DNA from: Mesorhizobium sp. WSM4313
Lineage (GTDB): Bacteria > Pseudomonadota > Alphaproteobacteria > Rhizobiales > Rhizobiaceae
Assembly: GCF_002294725.1 (NCBI RefSeq)
Contig: NZ_NSFT01000010.1
Location: forward strand, 124,001 to 188,000
Reading direction: 5' to 3'
Length of the DNA: 64,000 bases
The notes below the pieces were generated by a model, which worked only from the letters and a program-made list of their open reading frames with translations, made no database searches and was not told the origin of the DNA. How positions within the stretch are numbered: position 1 is the first letter of the stretch; the number at the start of each line of letters is the position of its first letter. Positions 54,100 to 62,570 of this stretch are shown in pieces. A program made the translations under genes and the position numbers.

Positions 54100-54825
54100 A
54101 TGAGCTTGCGTATGTTGCTCGTTCCATCGACGGCCGTCGCGTTGATGCTTGCCTTTCCGGCCTTCGCGGCCGACGACGCGCAGACCTTCGTCGACAAGGC
54201 TGCCATCGGCGGGATGTTCGAAGTGGATTCCAGCAAGATCGCGCAAGACAATGCGAGGGATCAGCAGATCAAGGATTTCGCCAAGCGGATGATCACCGAC
54301 CACGGCGCGGCGAACGCCAAACTGCAGAAGATCGCCGCCGAGCAGAAATTGCAGGTACCGACGCGATCCGATGCGGAGCATAAGAGCGATCTGGAACGGT
54401 TGCAGAGCACGACAGCCTCGCTGGATCAGCCTTACGTGGAGATGCAGCGCAAGGCACATGCGGACGCGGTCGGCCTGTTCGAGGCCTACGCCAAGGATGG
54501 AGACAATCCCGCGCTCAAATCTTTCGCGGCGGAAACCCTGCCGACACTGAAAATGCATCAGGACATGATCGAGAAGATCGCCCGCGCCAGCGCGAGCATG
54601 CCGGCGGTCAAATCGGCATCGACACCCAAACCACCCGCTCCGGTTCCCGGCGCAAACAGCTTCACCGAGGCGCAGGCGAAGAAGCGCATCCAGGATGCCG
54701 GCTATGCGGACGTGTCAGCGCTCGCCAAGGACGAGCAGGGCATCTGGCGTGGCCAGGCGACGAAGGACGGCAAGGGCACCTCCGTTGCACTCGACTATCA
54801 GGGCAACGTCTTCGCCGGCCAATAA
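54100..54825 (+). CDS. DUF4142 domain protein with PepSY-like tail
   Basis: 241 residues. Signal peptide (cleavage near AFAADDAQ), then a ferritin-like DUF4142 helical domain (KDFAKRMITDHGAANAKLQK, then HADAVGLFEAYAKDGDN) and a C-terminal domain (FTEAQAKKRIQDAGYADVS) resembling PepSY. Periplasmic; DUF4142 proteins are typical of general-stress regulons. First gene after an EcfG-type promoter. Confidence 0.8.
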   Translation: MSLRMLLVPSTAVALMLAFPAFAADDAQTFVDKAAIGGMFEVDSSKIAQDNARDQQIKDFAKRMITDHGAANAKLQKIAAEQKLQVPTRSDAEHKSDLERLQSTTASLDQPYVEMQRKAHADAVGLFEAYAKDGDNPALKSFAAETLPTLKMHQDMIEKIARASASMPAVKSASTPKPPAPVPGANSFTEAQAKKRIQDAGYADVSALAKDEQGIWRGQATKDGKGTSVALDYQGNVFAGQ

Positions 54826-54842
54826 TAGACAGGAGAACCGAC

Positions 54843-55442
54843 ATGCAAACGATCACCGCGCTGTTCGACGACTATGACGACGCCGCTGACGCGGTAGGCG
54901 TGCTGGAATCCATCGGCGTCCCGTCATCTGACATCAGCATCATGGCCAACAATGCCCGCGGCTGGTATCGAAACACGCAATCGCCAGCCGCCGAGGATGC
55001 CGCCAGCGGCGCCGGTATCGGCGCGGTCGTGGGCGGCGCCGGAGGCTTGGCAACAGGCCTGGGCGCCATGGCGATACCGGGCGTCGGGCCGGTCGTCGCG
55101 GCCGGCTGGCTGGCGTCGACAGCCGCGGGCGCCGTCGCCGGAGCGATTGTGGGCGGCGCGGCTGGCGGCATTATCGGCAGCCTGACCGATGCCGGCGTGC
55201 CGGAGGAAGACGCGCATGTCTATGCCGAAGGCGTCCGCCGCGGCGGCACGCTGGTGACGGCTCGCGTCGAGGACGACCTCGCTTCGGAAGCCCGGGAAGT
55301 CCTTCACAGCTCCGCGTCGGTCAACGTCGCCGACCGCCGCAGCGAATATGAAGCGGGCGGGTGGGCAGCCTTCGATCCGGCTGCCGGCAGTTATTCGGCT
55401 GAGGATGTCGAGCGGGAAGCGGCGCGCCGAAGGACGACCTAA
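54843..55442 (+). CDS. general stress protein with glycine-rich hydrophobic core
   Basis: 199 residues. N-terminal ITALFDDYDDAADAVGVLES and a glycine-zipper-like stretch (GAGIGAVVGGAGGLATGLG, then AAGAVAGAIVGGAAGGIIG), followed by a second domain with GTLVTARVEDDLASEAREVL. This is the layout of YflT/DUF1269-type stress proteins. It follows the DUF4142 gene by 17 nt. Confidence 0.8.
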   Translation: MQTITALFDDYDDAADAVGVLESIGVPSSDISIMANNARGWYRNTQSPAAEDAASGAGIGAVVGGAGGLATGLGAMAIPGVGPVVAAGWLASTAAGAVAGAIVGGAAGGIIGSLTDAGVPEEDAHVYAEGVRRGGTLVTARVEDDLASEAREVLHSSASVNVADRRSEYEAGGWAAFDPAAGSYSAEDVEREAARRRTT

Positions 55443-55491
55443 CCTCGCCGTCGGCGGCCACAACAGACGCAAAGCCAGCCAGGAGTTCGAC

Positions 55492-55704
55492 ATGAGACGG
55501 GTGCTTCTGCCACTGATATTGGCTGCGGTGGTCCTGGTGCTCTGTTATTGGGCCTTCGTCTATGTCGGCACAGGCTGGCAAACAGCGCCAGTCAAACGGG
55601 CACCCGAGCAAAACCAGGGCGGGAACGCGCCGCAGGATACCTCGCCGGCCGCCGGCATCACGAAGAATCCGCAGGATGCCAGCAAGATGCCGGGGGCTCA
55701 GTGA
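55492..55704 (+). CDS. small membrane-anchored hypothetical protein
   Basis: 70 residues from ATG 55492 (AGGAG upstream): one N-terminal helix (VLLPLILAAVVLVLCYWAFV) then a disordered Pro/Gln/Asn-rich tail. Third gene of the DUF4142 operon; function unknown. Confidence 0.65.
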   Translation: MRRVLLPLILAAVVLVLCYWAFVYVGTGWQTAPVKRAPEQNQGGNAPQDTSPAAGITKNPQDASKMPGAQ

Positions 55705-55739
55705 CAGTTCGAGCGCGATATCCGTTCTTTCCTGGAGGC

Positions 55740-56003
55740 CTATTCGCGCGCGATGAATTTGTTGAAGCGGCTGATGGTACCCTCCGCGGTCATGTCCTGG
55801 TGGACGAACGCCAAATTGTCGTCGTCCAGCACTTTGAAGAAGTCTTCCCATTCGATCGGTCTCAGATCTTCGTCGCCTGCGCCGAAATCGACCCGCAGGA
55901 TCGCGCCCTTCCCCGCCCCGGCGACGACGGCAGGCCTGCCCTCGCGCGCCTCGATCCAAGCTCGGATCACTTCGTGATTTGAGGTCGTCATAGCCTCGCT
56001 CAT
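55740..56003 (-). CDS. conserved small protein of unknown function
   Basis: 87 residues from ATG 56003 (GGAGG upstream). The pattern NHEVIRAWIEAREGRPAVV, ILRVDFGAGDEDLRPI, EWEDFFKVLDDDNLAFVHQD and SRFNKF is widespread in bacteria, but I know no name or activity for it. Compact alpha/beta, cytosolic. A candidate EcfG promoter lies 186 nt upstream. Confidence 0.75.
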   Translation of the reverse strand: MSEAMTTSNHEVIRAWIEAREGRPAVVAGAGKGAILRVDFGAGDEDLRPIEWEDFFKVLDDDNLAFVHQDMTAEGTISRFNKFIARE

Positions 56004-56619
56004 TGCGGCCTCCTGGTTGACAGTTCCCGCTATCTCAGAGGAACCCGAAGATATCCCGCTTGTTCCCCTGCGCCCGGTTCGGGAGCCACGCGGCGATCCA
56101 GACGAAGAAGGCCCGCTGCCTGCATGCGGCAACGGGCCATGGGCCTGATGGGACCCTGGATCGCTAGAGGGAGGGCGATCGGCTTTCGAACCGGCAGGCG
56201 ACAGAAATGTTCCGGAGAAAGTTCCACGTTTCCAGGGCGTCGGGTACTGGGAAAACTTTCTTCGGCATTTTCGGTGTCGCCTCGCGCCCGCTGAAATGAT
56301 GTTGCCGAACGGCAATCGGGATGAATGTTTCAGCCGGCGGAGCGGGCATGCCCTGGCTTGGCTATCTTGGACCTTCATCCGATTCTTCCCCTGCCCCGGT
56401 CGCTTGGGAACTGTCCGATTTTAGCCGCGAGAACGCACGAACCGGCGCTTGCCTCGGTGCCGGGGCTCGAGATTTTCGGCGCCACCATCGCGGCAGAAAC
56501 TCGGCAATCAGGCTTTGAATTATGCCTTTCATCCGATCGCCTCATGGAAGGTTTGGAGACGAACAACTCCCGGCCATGATTGTTCCGCATCGTTGCGATC
56601 GGAACGTCCAGGTCGACAA
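56004..56619. other. intergenic stretch, about 615 bp
   Basis: Holds a minus-strand EcfG-type site (56189-56213) and a hairpin at 56110-56138 (GGCCCG...CGGGCC) followed on the minus strand by TTCTTCGTC, like a weak terminator or leader element. No gene on either strand is convincing. Confidence 0.45.
56189..56213 (-). promoter_or_regulatory. possible sigma-EcfG-type promoter for the gene at 56003
   Basis: GGAAC-N16-GGTT on the minus strand; the 186-nt leader and intervening hairpin make assignment uncertain. Confidence 0.4.
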
Positions 56620-56757
56620 TCAATTCGGGCGGGCTTTGCGCGTCCGCAACGCTATCGCGGCGTCGAGCTTACGCGCCAGTGCCAACATTCGAGACGGTGC
56701 ATTCTCGCATCTCAGCGCCTCCAACGCGACGCTCATCTCACGCTCCGGCGTCGTCAT
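56620..56757 (-). CDS. small helical protein, weakly NepR-like
   Basis: 45 residues from ATG 56757 (GGAGG 11 nt upstream), or up to 74 from 56844. The segment ENAPSRMLALARKLDAA resembles the NepR anti-sigma core (P-D-R-F-x-x-L-x-x-K-L-D). NepR proteins hold sigma-EcfG. The similarity is short and could be chance. An EcfG-type promoter lies upstream. Confidence 0.4.
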   Translation of the reverse strand: MTTPEREMSVALEALRCENAPSRMLALARKLDAAIALRTRKARPN

Positions 56758-56845
56758 CTTGGAGGGTTCCTCCCCAGATCTGAGCACTTGACGAGCCTTG
56801 CGTGTCACGGCCGTTCCCCTAACATGGGTTAATGCCTGCCCCACT

Positions 56846-56870
56846 AACCCACTGATGGGAAAAAGGTTCC
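56846..56870 (-). promoter_or_regulatory. sigma-EcfG-type promoter for the small helical protein
   Basis: GGAAC-N16-GGTT on the minus strand, 89 nt before ATG 56757. Confidence 0.5.
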
Positions 56871-56940
56871 TGTCCCGCCAGTCTGCTGGACCGACGAGCT
56901 TTCCTCTCGGGGCAGCTGTCCCGAATATCGTCGGCGCAGC

Positions 56941-57837
56941 CTATTGCCTGCCGAAGCTTATCAGGAAGCTCGCCAGCGCCTCTCGGGTCTGCTCAGGCGC
57001 CTCGCGGGTCGGAAAGTGGCCGACGCCCGGCAGAAGCTCACGTTCGTAGCTTGCCGAGAAATACTCCTCCTTGCCTTCGGACGAACCCGGCAGAACGACG
57101 CGGTCGTCATCGCCATGAAGGACCAGTGTCGGCACCGAGATGACCTCCGCCTCAACCTGCTTGCGCGCGAGTTCAGCGTAGCGCGGATCGGGATCCGCCT
57201 CCCCCCAGCGCACGCGATAGGAATGCAGCGTCACATCCGGCCAGTCCGGATTTTTGAAGGACTTCGCCACACGGTCAAACAGCGCGTCGTCAAACCAGCG
57301 TGGCGGGCTCCAGCTGTCCCACTGGAATCGCGCGAAGGAGTGGCCGTGCTGTCGCACGAACTGCTCGCCACGCTCGGTCGCCATGAACCACTGGTACCAG
57401 AAGGCCCTCGCCTGCTCCAAAGGCGGCGTCGGAAGCGAGCCGGGTTGCCATCCCAGCGAAAGCGCCGCGCAGCATCTTATCCTCTGCGGAAAGACGGAGG
57501 CGAGCAGGTAGGCGATGCGTGCCCCCCAGTCGTGGCCGACAACCGCGAACCGTTCGAGGCCGATGGCATCGGCAAAGTCGAGCGCGTCCTGCGCCATGGC
57601 GACGATCTCGCCTGAGCGCATCGTTTCGCCGGAGTGGAACACGGTTCCTCCAAACCCGCGCAGCCATGGCGCGAAGGTGCGAAAGCCCGCGGCATGAAGA
57701 AATGGCGACACGTCCGCAAAAGTGGTTGCATCATCGGGCCAGCCATGAAGGAGCAGCACGGGCGCTCCGTCCACGGATCCGCCGCTCACATAGGCGACCC
57801 GCAGCAGCGGCGTGTCGCAGAAAACAGGCTCTTCCAC
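56941..57837 (-). CDS. alpha/beta hydrolase, epoxide-hydrolase-like
   Basis: 298 residues: oxyanion HGWPDD, nucleophile VVGHDWGAR with Asp as in epoxide hydrolases and haloalkane dehalogenases, acid in TLVLHGDDDRVVLP, final His in GVGHFPTREAP. It is divergent from the PoxB-like gene, and each has its own EcfG-type promoter in the shared 145-bp gap. Confidence 0.88.
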   Translation of the reverse strand: MEEPVFCDTPLLRVAYVSGGSVDGAPVLLLHGWPDDATTFADVSPFLHAAGFRTFAPWLRGFGGTVFHSGETMRSGEIVAMAQDALDFADAIGLERFAVVGHDWGARIAYLLASVFPQRIRCCAALSLGWQPGSLPTPPLEQARAFWYQWFMATERGEQFVRQHGHSFARFQWDSWSPPRWFDDALFDRVAKSFKNPDWPDVTLHSYRVRWGEADPDPRYAELARKQVEAEVISVPTLVLHGDDDRVVLPGSSEGKEEYFSASYERELLPGVGHFPTREAPEQTREALASFLISFGRQ

Positions 57838-57875
57838 AGATCCTCCTCAGAGCAGCACATGGCAGTGGCCGCCAC

Positions 57876-57900
57876 AACCCCTTGCAATCGGGTTTGTTCC
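57876..57900 (-). promoter_or_regulatory. sigma-EcfG-type promoter for the epoxide-hydrolase-like gene
   Basis: GGAAC-N16-GGTT on the minus strand, 39 nt before ATG 57837. Confidence 0.65.
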
Positions 57901-57932
57901 TTGTGACCGCCGGCCCGGCCCGATCCGACGAG

Positions 57933-57957
57933 GGAACCAACCGTGGTCTTGCCGGTT
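57933..57957 (+). promoter_or_regulatory. sigma-EcfG-type promoter for the PoxB-like gene
   Basis: GGAAC-N16-GGTT, 26 nt before ATG 57983; back to back with the minus-strand site at 57876. Confidence 0.6.
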
Positions 57958-57982
57958 CGGAAGCCAACAGCGGAGCCTCGCC

Positions 57983-59743
57983 ATGCCCAACGCAGCCGAA
58001 ATCCTCGTCGACACCCTGATTGCCTGGAACGTCGAAGTCGTGTTCGGCCTGCCCGGCGACGGCATCAATGGCGTCATGGAGGCGCTGCGCAAAAACCGGG
58101 ACAGGATATCCTTCGTCCAGGTGCGGCATGAGGAATCGGCCGCTTTCATGGCTTGCGCCTACGCCAAATGGACAGGCAAGCTCGGCGTATGCCTCGCAAC
58201 GTCGGGGCCCGGCGGTACTCACCTTCTCACCGGCCTCTACGACGCCAAGCTCGACCAGGCGCCGGTGCTGGCAATTACCGGCATGCAGTTCCATGACCTG
58301 ATCGAGACATTCACCCAACAGGATGTCGATCTCACCCGCGTCTTCAACGACGTCAGCGTCTACAACGTCCAGGTCTCGGACGCGGCGCATATGGAGAACG
58401 TGGCCAGCCTCGCCTGCCGCACCGCGCTCGCCCGCAGGGGCGTCGCCCATCTTTCAATCGCCAGCGATATCCAGGAACAGCCCGCCGACGCGGCCAAGCG
58501 ATCCAAGCGCAACCGGCCGGCGCACACGCCGCAGGGCATGTTCGCTCCTCATTGCGTCGCGCAAGACAGGGAGTTGGACAAGGCCGCGGCCACTCTCAAC
58601 GACGCAGCGCGCGTGGCGATCCTCGCGGGACGCGGAGCGATTGGCGCGGCAGCCGAGCTTGAAGAATCGGCGCGGCTGTTGCAGGCGCCGGTCGTCAAGG
58701 CGCTGCTGGGCAAGGCGGTGCTGCCGGACGACCATCCTTACACCACTGGCGGCATTGGCATTCTGGGCACCTTGCCATCGCAGGAGGCGATGGAAACATG
58801 CGACGCCGTCCTCATTGTCGGCTCGACCTTTCCCTACATCGAGTACTACCCCCGGCCGGGCAAGGCGCGTGGCGTCCAGATCGATTGCGATGCGCAGCGC
58901 ATCGGCCTGCGCTTTCCGGTCGAAGCCGGTCTGGTCGGCGATGCGGCGGAGACCTTGCGCGCCCTCAACAAGCGGCTGAAGCAGAAAGCTGACGGCGAGT
59001 TCCTGGCGACGGCGCAAGGCTCGATGCGCAAATGGCGCGAGATGATGCGCCAGTCCGAAGACGACTTGGCTCATCCTCTCAAGCCACAACGCGTCGCGCG
59101 CGCCTTCGGCGAACGTCTTGCGGAGAATGCGATTCTGGCCACCGATTCCGGCCAGAACACCGAGCTTGCCGCCCGTCATGTCGATCTCCGCGCGGGGCAA
59201 GCCTTTGGCGTTTCCGGTGCGCTTGCCTCCATGTCCTGCGGCCTCAGCTATGCGATCGCCGCCGGCATAGCCTTTCCCGGCCGCCCTGTCGCGGCGATCG
59301 TCGGCGATGGCGGGCTCGCCATGCAACTGGGCGAGTTTTCGACGGCCGTGCGCTATGGCATTCCGCTGAAACTCCTGGTCATCAAGAACAACATGCTGAA
59401 CCAGATCGCCTGGGAGCAGATGATGTTCCTCGGCAATCCCCAATTCGGCTGCGAGCTGCAGCCGATCGATTTTGCCAAGGCCGCCGAGGCGATGGGTGGA
59501 AAAGGGTTCAGCATCGAGCGGGCGGAGGAGGTCGAGCGCGTGCTCGACCAGGCTTTCGCCGCCAGCGGGCCGGTGATCATAGAAGCGCTCGTCGACGCCT
59601 ATGAGCCGATGATGCCGCCGAAAATGCCGCCCGATTACGCCAAGAACTTCCGCAAGGCGCTGCCTCGGACTCCGGGCCGCGACCAGATCGAGGAAAACGT
59701 CGCACAGGAGCCAGCCAAGACGATGATGGAGGCCGGCGAATAG
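57983..59743 (+). CDS. thiamine-pyrophosphate enzyme, PoxB/acetolactate-synthase-like
   Basis: 586 residues with the three TPP-enzyme domains: N-terminal VFGLPGDGINGVMEAL and catalytic Glu in VRHEESAAF; central Rossmann part VAILAGRGAIGAAAELEE; C-terminal TPP site GDGGLAMQLGEFSTA with KNNMLNQIAWEQM. The gene order and sequence favour pyruvate oxidase (quinone) over acetolactate synthase. ATG 57983 is chosen over an upstream frame extension because it fits the family start. Regulated by stress through the EcfG-type promoter. Confidence 0.88.
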   Translation: MPNAAEILVDTLIAWNVEVVFGLPGDGINGVMEALRKNRDRISFVQVRHEESAAFMACAYAKWTGKLGVCLATSGPGGTHLLTGLYDAKLDQAPVLAITGMQFHDLIETFTQQDVDLTRVFNDVSVYNVQVSDAAHMENVASLACRTALARRGVAHLSIASDIQEQPADAAKRSKRNRPAHTPQGMFAPHCVAQDRELDKAAATLNDAARVAILAGRGAIGAAAELEESARLLQAPVVKALLGKAVLPDDHPYTTGGIGILGTLPSQEAMETCDAVLIVGSTFPYIEYYPRPGKARGVQIDCDAQRIGLRFPVEAGLVGDAAETLRALNKRLKQKADGEFLATAQGSMRKWREMMRQSEDDLAHPLKPQRVARAFGERLAENAILATDSGQNTELAARHVDLRAGQAFGVSGALASMSCGLSYAIAAGIAFPGRPVAAIVGDGGLAMQLGEFSTAVRYGIPLKLLVIKNNMLNQIAWEQMMFLGNPQFGCELQPIDFAKAAEAMGGKGFSIERAEEVERVLDQAFAASGPVIIEALVDAYEPMMPPKMPPDYAKNFRKALPRTPGRDQIEENVAQEPAKTMMEAGE

Positions 59744-60229
59744 GCGGGAATTCTGACACTCGACCTTTCCCGCCAGCGCCGTCGAATGGTCGATGTTCAT
59801 CTCGGCGGCGGCGGCACACATGAGCGGCGAATCCTGGCGGCGATGCGGAGGTTCCGCGTGAAGTCTGGGCTACGAGGAATGGTCATTGGGGGAAACCAGT
59901 GCCCGAAAATCCAAAAAATCCGAGCGACGCTGATATGGAACGATCCCGGCATCGGCACCTCTAAGGGCACTTTCAAGGAGCCATGGCGGGACACGGTCGA
60001 AGGCGATGTGAAACGACTCCAACATCGCGGCCGGGATCGACCCGAGGCAGAAAGTTCGAACAACAGATAAGCCTAGTTGTTCTATGACGCGCATTCGATA
60101 TGGCAGCATTGTTGGTTTCATGTGTAATCGACAAGAAGTTATGGAATAGCACCTGCCAGTCTGGAACATCGACAGGGATTTCTTGTTTGAGACATATCGC
60201 AATCGGGCGATCAAACAGGAGACTTCCCC
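59744..60229. other. intergenic stretch, about 485 bp
   Basis: No convincing gene; contains the EcfG-type promoter at 60163. A 94-codon plus-strand frame in it lacks a ribosome site and family resemblance. Confidence 0.5.
60163..60187 (+). promoter_or_regulatory. sigma-EcfG-type promoter for the Asn/Thr-rich secreted protein
   Basis: GGAAC-N16-TGTT, 43 nt before ATG 60230. Confidence 0.55.
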
Positions 60230-60526
60230 ATGATTAGACTTCTCTCGGCTTCGGCTGTCGCAATTGTCCTGGCTACATCCGCAATGGCCCAATCCAGCGG
60301 CTCTGGAACCAGTGGCAACGGGTCTGGAACAGCCACCACGACCGGAACCAACGGCATGAACAACAACGGCAATGGCGGCACGGTCGATCCAAACGCCACA
60401 AACAGCACGACCACAGTACCGTCCGGCGGCATGGGCGACCGGTGCAAGGATGCGGCTGGCAACGATATCGACAACAATACCGCTAGCGGCAACACCACAT
60501 CCAACATGCAGAATTGCAACAAGTAG
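60230..60526 (+). CDS. secreted low-complexity Asn/Gly/Thr/Ser-rich protein
   Basis: 98 residues: signal peptide (LLSASAVAIVLATSAMAQSS) then a tail of about 75 residues dominated by Asn, Gly, Thr and Ser (for example NGMNNNGNGGTVDPNATNS) with two cysteines. Likely disordered; periplasmic or exported. Composition unlike its neighbours. Confidence 0.7.
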   Translation: MIRLLSASAVAIVLATSAMAQSSGSGTSGNGSGTATTTGTNGMNNNGNGGTVDPNATNSTTTVPSGGMGDRCKDAAGNDIDNNTASGNTTSNMQNCNK

Positions 60527-60620
60527 CCGTTTCGCGCCTGTAGCTTTCGCACACCGAGAAGGTCCGCCTGTGTCGAGGACGGGCCTCCTTGGTCACGATT
60601 TGGGATCTAACCGCTCCGCC

Positions 60621-60951
60621 TCACATCCCGCGGTCCGGAACATAAAGGCAGAAGGAGTGCTGAGAACTGGTGTCGCCCCCGGGCTTGCACTCGTGAAAAT
60701 ATTCGTCGCGTGATCGCTTGATGCGGTGGTCGCTGTAGGGGATCAGCTCGCCGGTCGAGAGTTGGTAGCCGTATTTCGTCTCTTTCACGTCCGAAGGCGG
60801 GGCCTGATAGCAATCCACTCCGGCGCAGCAGGAAGGATCGTACTGCCAGCCCGCCGGCCGATGCCGGGGCACAAAGAGAACCTGCCAAGAGGCCTGCCGG
60901 CAAAACCAGCCAAGCCTTCGTTCGGGGCTGAACAGGCGGGCGACACGTCAT
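60621..60951 (-). pseudogene. secreted small protein interrupted by a frameshift
   Basis: The C-terminal frame (60621-60872) reads RPAGWQYDPSCCAGVDCYQ and ends YVPDRGM, a known type of small Cys-rich periplasmic protein. Its signal peptide (KAWLVLPAGLLAGSLCAPAS then A) is in a different frame upstream. One extra base in the GC run GGCCGGCGGGC near 60858 would join them as ...APASA-AGWQYDP. The upstream start could be 60951, 60978 or 60999. An EcfG-type site lies at 61091. Broken gene or assembly error. Confidence 0.6.
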
Positions 60952-61090
60952 CGCGCCCGCTCGTTTCCGGAAATGCATGCTGGGGGCTTTTCTGTTCATC
61001 GTCGGTCCGCCGTTTTACAGCAACCGGATGGTCTCGGAGCCTGGCTACTCGCCGCCTCGATGCCGGAACCGGCGGAGACGATTGCTACCG

Positions 61091-61115
61091 AACTTAGAAT
61101 TCAAAGCTATGTTCC
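61091..61115 (-). promoter_or_regulatory. possible sigma-EcfG-type promoter for the Cys-rich protein
   Basis: GGAAC-N16-AGTT on the minus strand, 92-140 nt before the candidate starts. Confidence 0.4.
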
Positions 61116-61132
61116 AGGGGGCGCGCCGCCGT

Positions 61133-61447
61133 TCATTCCTTTACATAGGCGCCGGGCTGACGGCCGCTCCTGGGCGCCTTGGCGTCCTTGGAATGCTCCG
61201 CGACAGCGCGACCGGCCCCTGAGCTCTTTTCCGTCGCCGCGCTTGGCGTCGGCTGTCGGGGCGGATTGCGGCCCTCAGATTGACGGGTCTTGTCCTCGAC
61301 CTCGCCCTGCTTGCGGCTGAGGCCCGGATCGACATGGGGCCTTTCATTGCCGGCGGCGTCCTGGGAAAATTCGTCGCTCGGATCCGGATCGGTATTGGTG
61401 GGATATTTCGTGGCGCCGGTCTCGCGACGGTTCTGACTGTTCTTCAT
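61133..61447 (-). CDS. hydrophilic disordered protein
   Basis: 104 residues from ATG 61447 (GGAGA upstream): KNSQNRRETGATKYPTNTD, then Pro/Ser/Glu/Lys-rich, no hydrophobic segment. Likely disordered, as for many hydrophilin-type stress proteins. An EcfG-type promoter sits 28 nt upstream. Confidence 0.65.
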   Translation of the reverse strand: MKNSQNRRETGATKYPTNTDPDPSDEFSQDAAGNERPHVDPGLSRKQGEVEDKTRQSEGRNPPRQPTPSAATEKSSGAGRAVAEHSKDAKAPRSGRQPGAYVKE

Positions 61448-61474
61448 GACTCTGTCTCCGGTTGGATGAAAGAT

Positions 61475-61499
61475 AACCCCGGCGCGAGAGCGGCGTTCC
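61475..61499 (-). promoter_or_regulatory. sigma-EcfG-type promoter for the hydrophilic protein
   Basis: GGAAC-N16-GGTT on the minus strand, 28 nt before ATG 61447. Confidence 0.6.
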
Positions 61500-61597
61500 C
61501 AACTGCTGGGCAATCCATTTCAGGTCCGGTGGAACAAACCTCCAGGCATGCGATTAGGCGCAGACAATGCAGTTCAGCCGTGCGAGAGGAGCCAGGC

Positions 61598-61801
61598 ATG
61601 GACAGGGAAGAACGCATCAGGCAACGCGCCCATGAGATCTGGGAGCGTGAGGGCCGTCCGGAGGGCCGCCAGCAGGAACACTGGGATCAAGCCGTCCAGG
61701 AGATCGAGTCGGAAGGTTCGGAAGTCGAGCGCGGGCCGGTGGCGCCCGATCCCGCGGTTGGCGCCGGCTCTGACCCCGCCGCCAACAGGCCAGGCGGCTG
61801 A
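61598..61801 (+). CDS. DUF2934 family protein
   Basis: 67 residues: DREERIRQRAHEIWEREGRP then EGRQQEHWDQAVQEIE is the DUF2934 signature; a Pro/Gly/Ala-rich tail follows. ATG 61598 has GAGGAG upstream. A GGAAC motif at 61531 has GATT in the -10 position, a weak EcfG candidate. Function unknown. Confidence 0.85.
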   Translation: MDREERIRQRAHEIWEREGRPEGRQQEHWDQAVQEIESEGSEVERGPVAPDPAVGAGSDPAANRPGG

Positions 61802-61818
61802 AGCGCGTCGGCCCGCGG

Positions 61819-61953
61819 ATGCGTATCCTAATTGCTCTCGGCATTCTGGTGATCGTTCTGGTCGCCATTTGGGTTTGGGCTGACCAAAACGGCGGCCGCC
61901 CGAGCGGCGGCGCCCAGCAGCCCTCGCCGCACGCTATCGACCAGAATGGCTGA
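61819..61953 (+). CDS. 44-residue single-span membrane protein
   Basis: ATG 61819, 17 nt after the DUF2934 stop. MRILIALGILVIVLVAIWVW is one membrane helix, followed by a polar tail (DQNGGRPSGGAQQPSPHAID). Ribosome site weak; probably co-translated. Too short for usual annotation. Confidence 0.55.
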   Translation: MRILIALGILVIVLVAIWVWADQNGGRPSGGAQQPSPHAIDQNG

Positions 61954-61967
61954 CAGGACAGCCAGCC

Positions 61968-62570
61968 TCAGGGCGTCGCCGTTTCGCCGGGCTCATGCCG
62001 CCTCGCCTTGTCAGGCACCAGCCGGCCCGAGTTGGCGCGCAGGCCTCTGAAGAACTCCTCCACATAGGGCAGCAGCTCGAACAGCGCGATCACGATCATC
62101 ACGGCGGCAATGTATATCACCGGCAGTTGCTGTTCTTTCCAGGTCAAGTCGAAGCGAGCCCTTTCCGTTCCGGCGCCGAATAGCGCCAGGAACTGGCCCC
62201 AATGCAGCGCCACCACTATGACCAGCCCCATCAGCGGAATCATTTCCAGAAAGCTGTGCACGTGCTGCTCGACGGGGCTCACCGTGCGAGCCGTGGTCGC
62301 ATAGCGCACGTCCCATATCGCCGTCGCTTCGTGAATGAAGAAGGTGACGATCATCACGGCGATGACCAGAGCGTTCACCTCCAGGAACATTGCCGCAAGC
62401 AGCGGGATTCCAACCTCGGCGAACATCAGCAAGTGAATGAGCGATTCCTTCGCACCGGTCGTCGATTCGATGTGGGTGGCGCGATGGCAGAGCCAGTCGG
62501 CAAAGCCCGCAACCAACCAGACCGGCAGGATGAAGTACATCAGGATGAGGACCATGGGATCGGCCAGCAC
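61968..62570 (-). CDS. conserved membrane protein of unknown function
   Basis: 200 residues with five or so hydrophobic segments (VLILMYFILPVWLVAGFADW, GIPLLAAMFLEVNALVIAVM, IPLMGLVIVVALHWGQFLAL, VIYIAAVMIVIALFELLPYV) and conserved-looking polar motifs CHRATHIESTTGAKES, HEATAIWD and SPVEQHVHSFLEM, whose His/Glu residues could bind a metal. Family not recognised. Confidence 0.75.
   Translation of the reverse strand: MLADPMVLILMYFILPVWLVAGFADWLCHRATHIESTTGAKESLIHLLMFAEVGIPLLAAMFLEVNALVIAVMIVTFFIHEATAIWDVRYATTARTVSPVEQHVHSFLEMIPLMGLVIVVALHWGQFLALFGAGTERARFDLTWKEQQLPVIYIAAVMIVIALFELLPYVEEFFRGLRANSGRLVPDKARRHEPGETATP

Noticed and set aside
59786..60070. 94-codon plus-strand frame after the PoxB-like gene
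   Set aside because: No ribosome site, mixed low-complexity composition, no family resemblance.
61531..61555. GGAAC motif upstream of the DUF2934 gene
   Set aside because: The -10 position reads GATT; kept only as a weak note in the gene entry.
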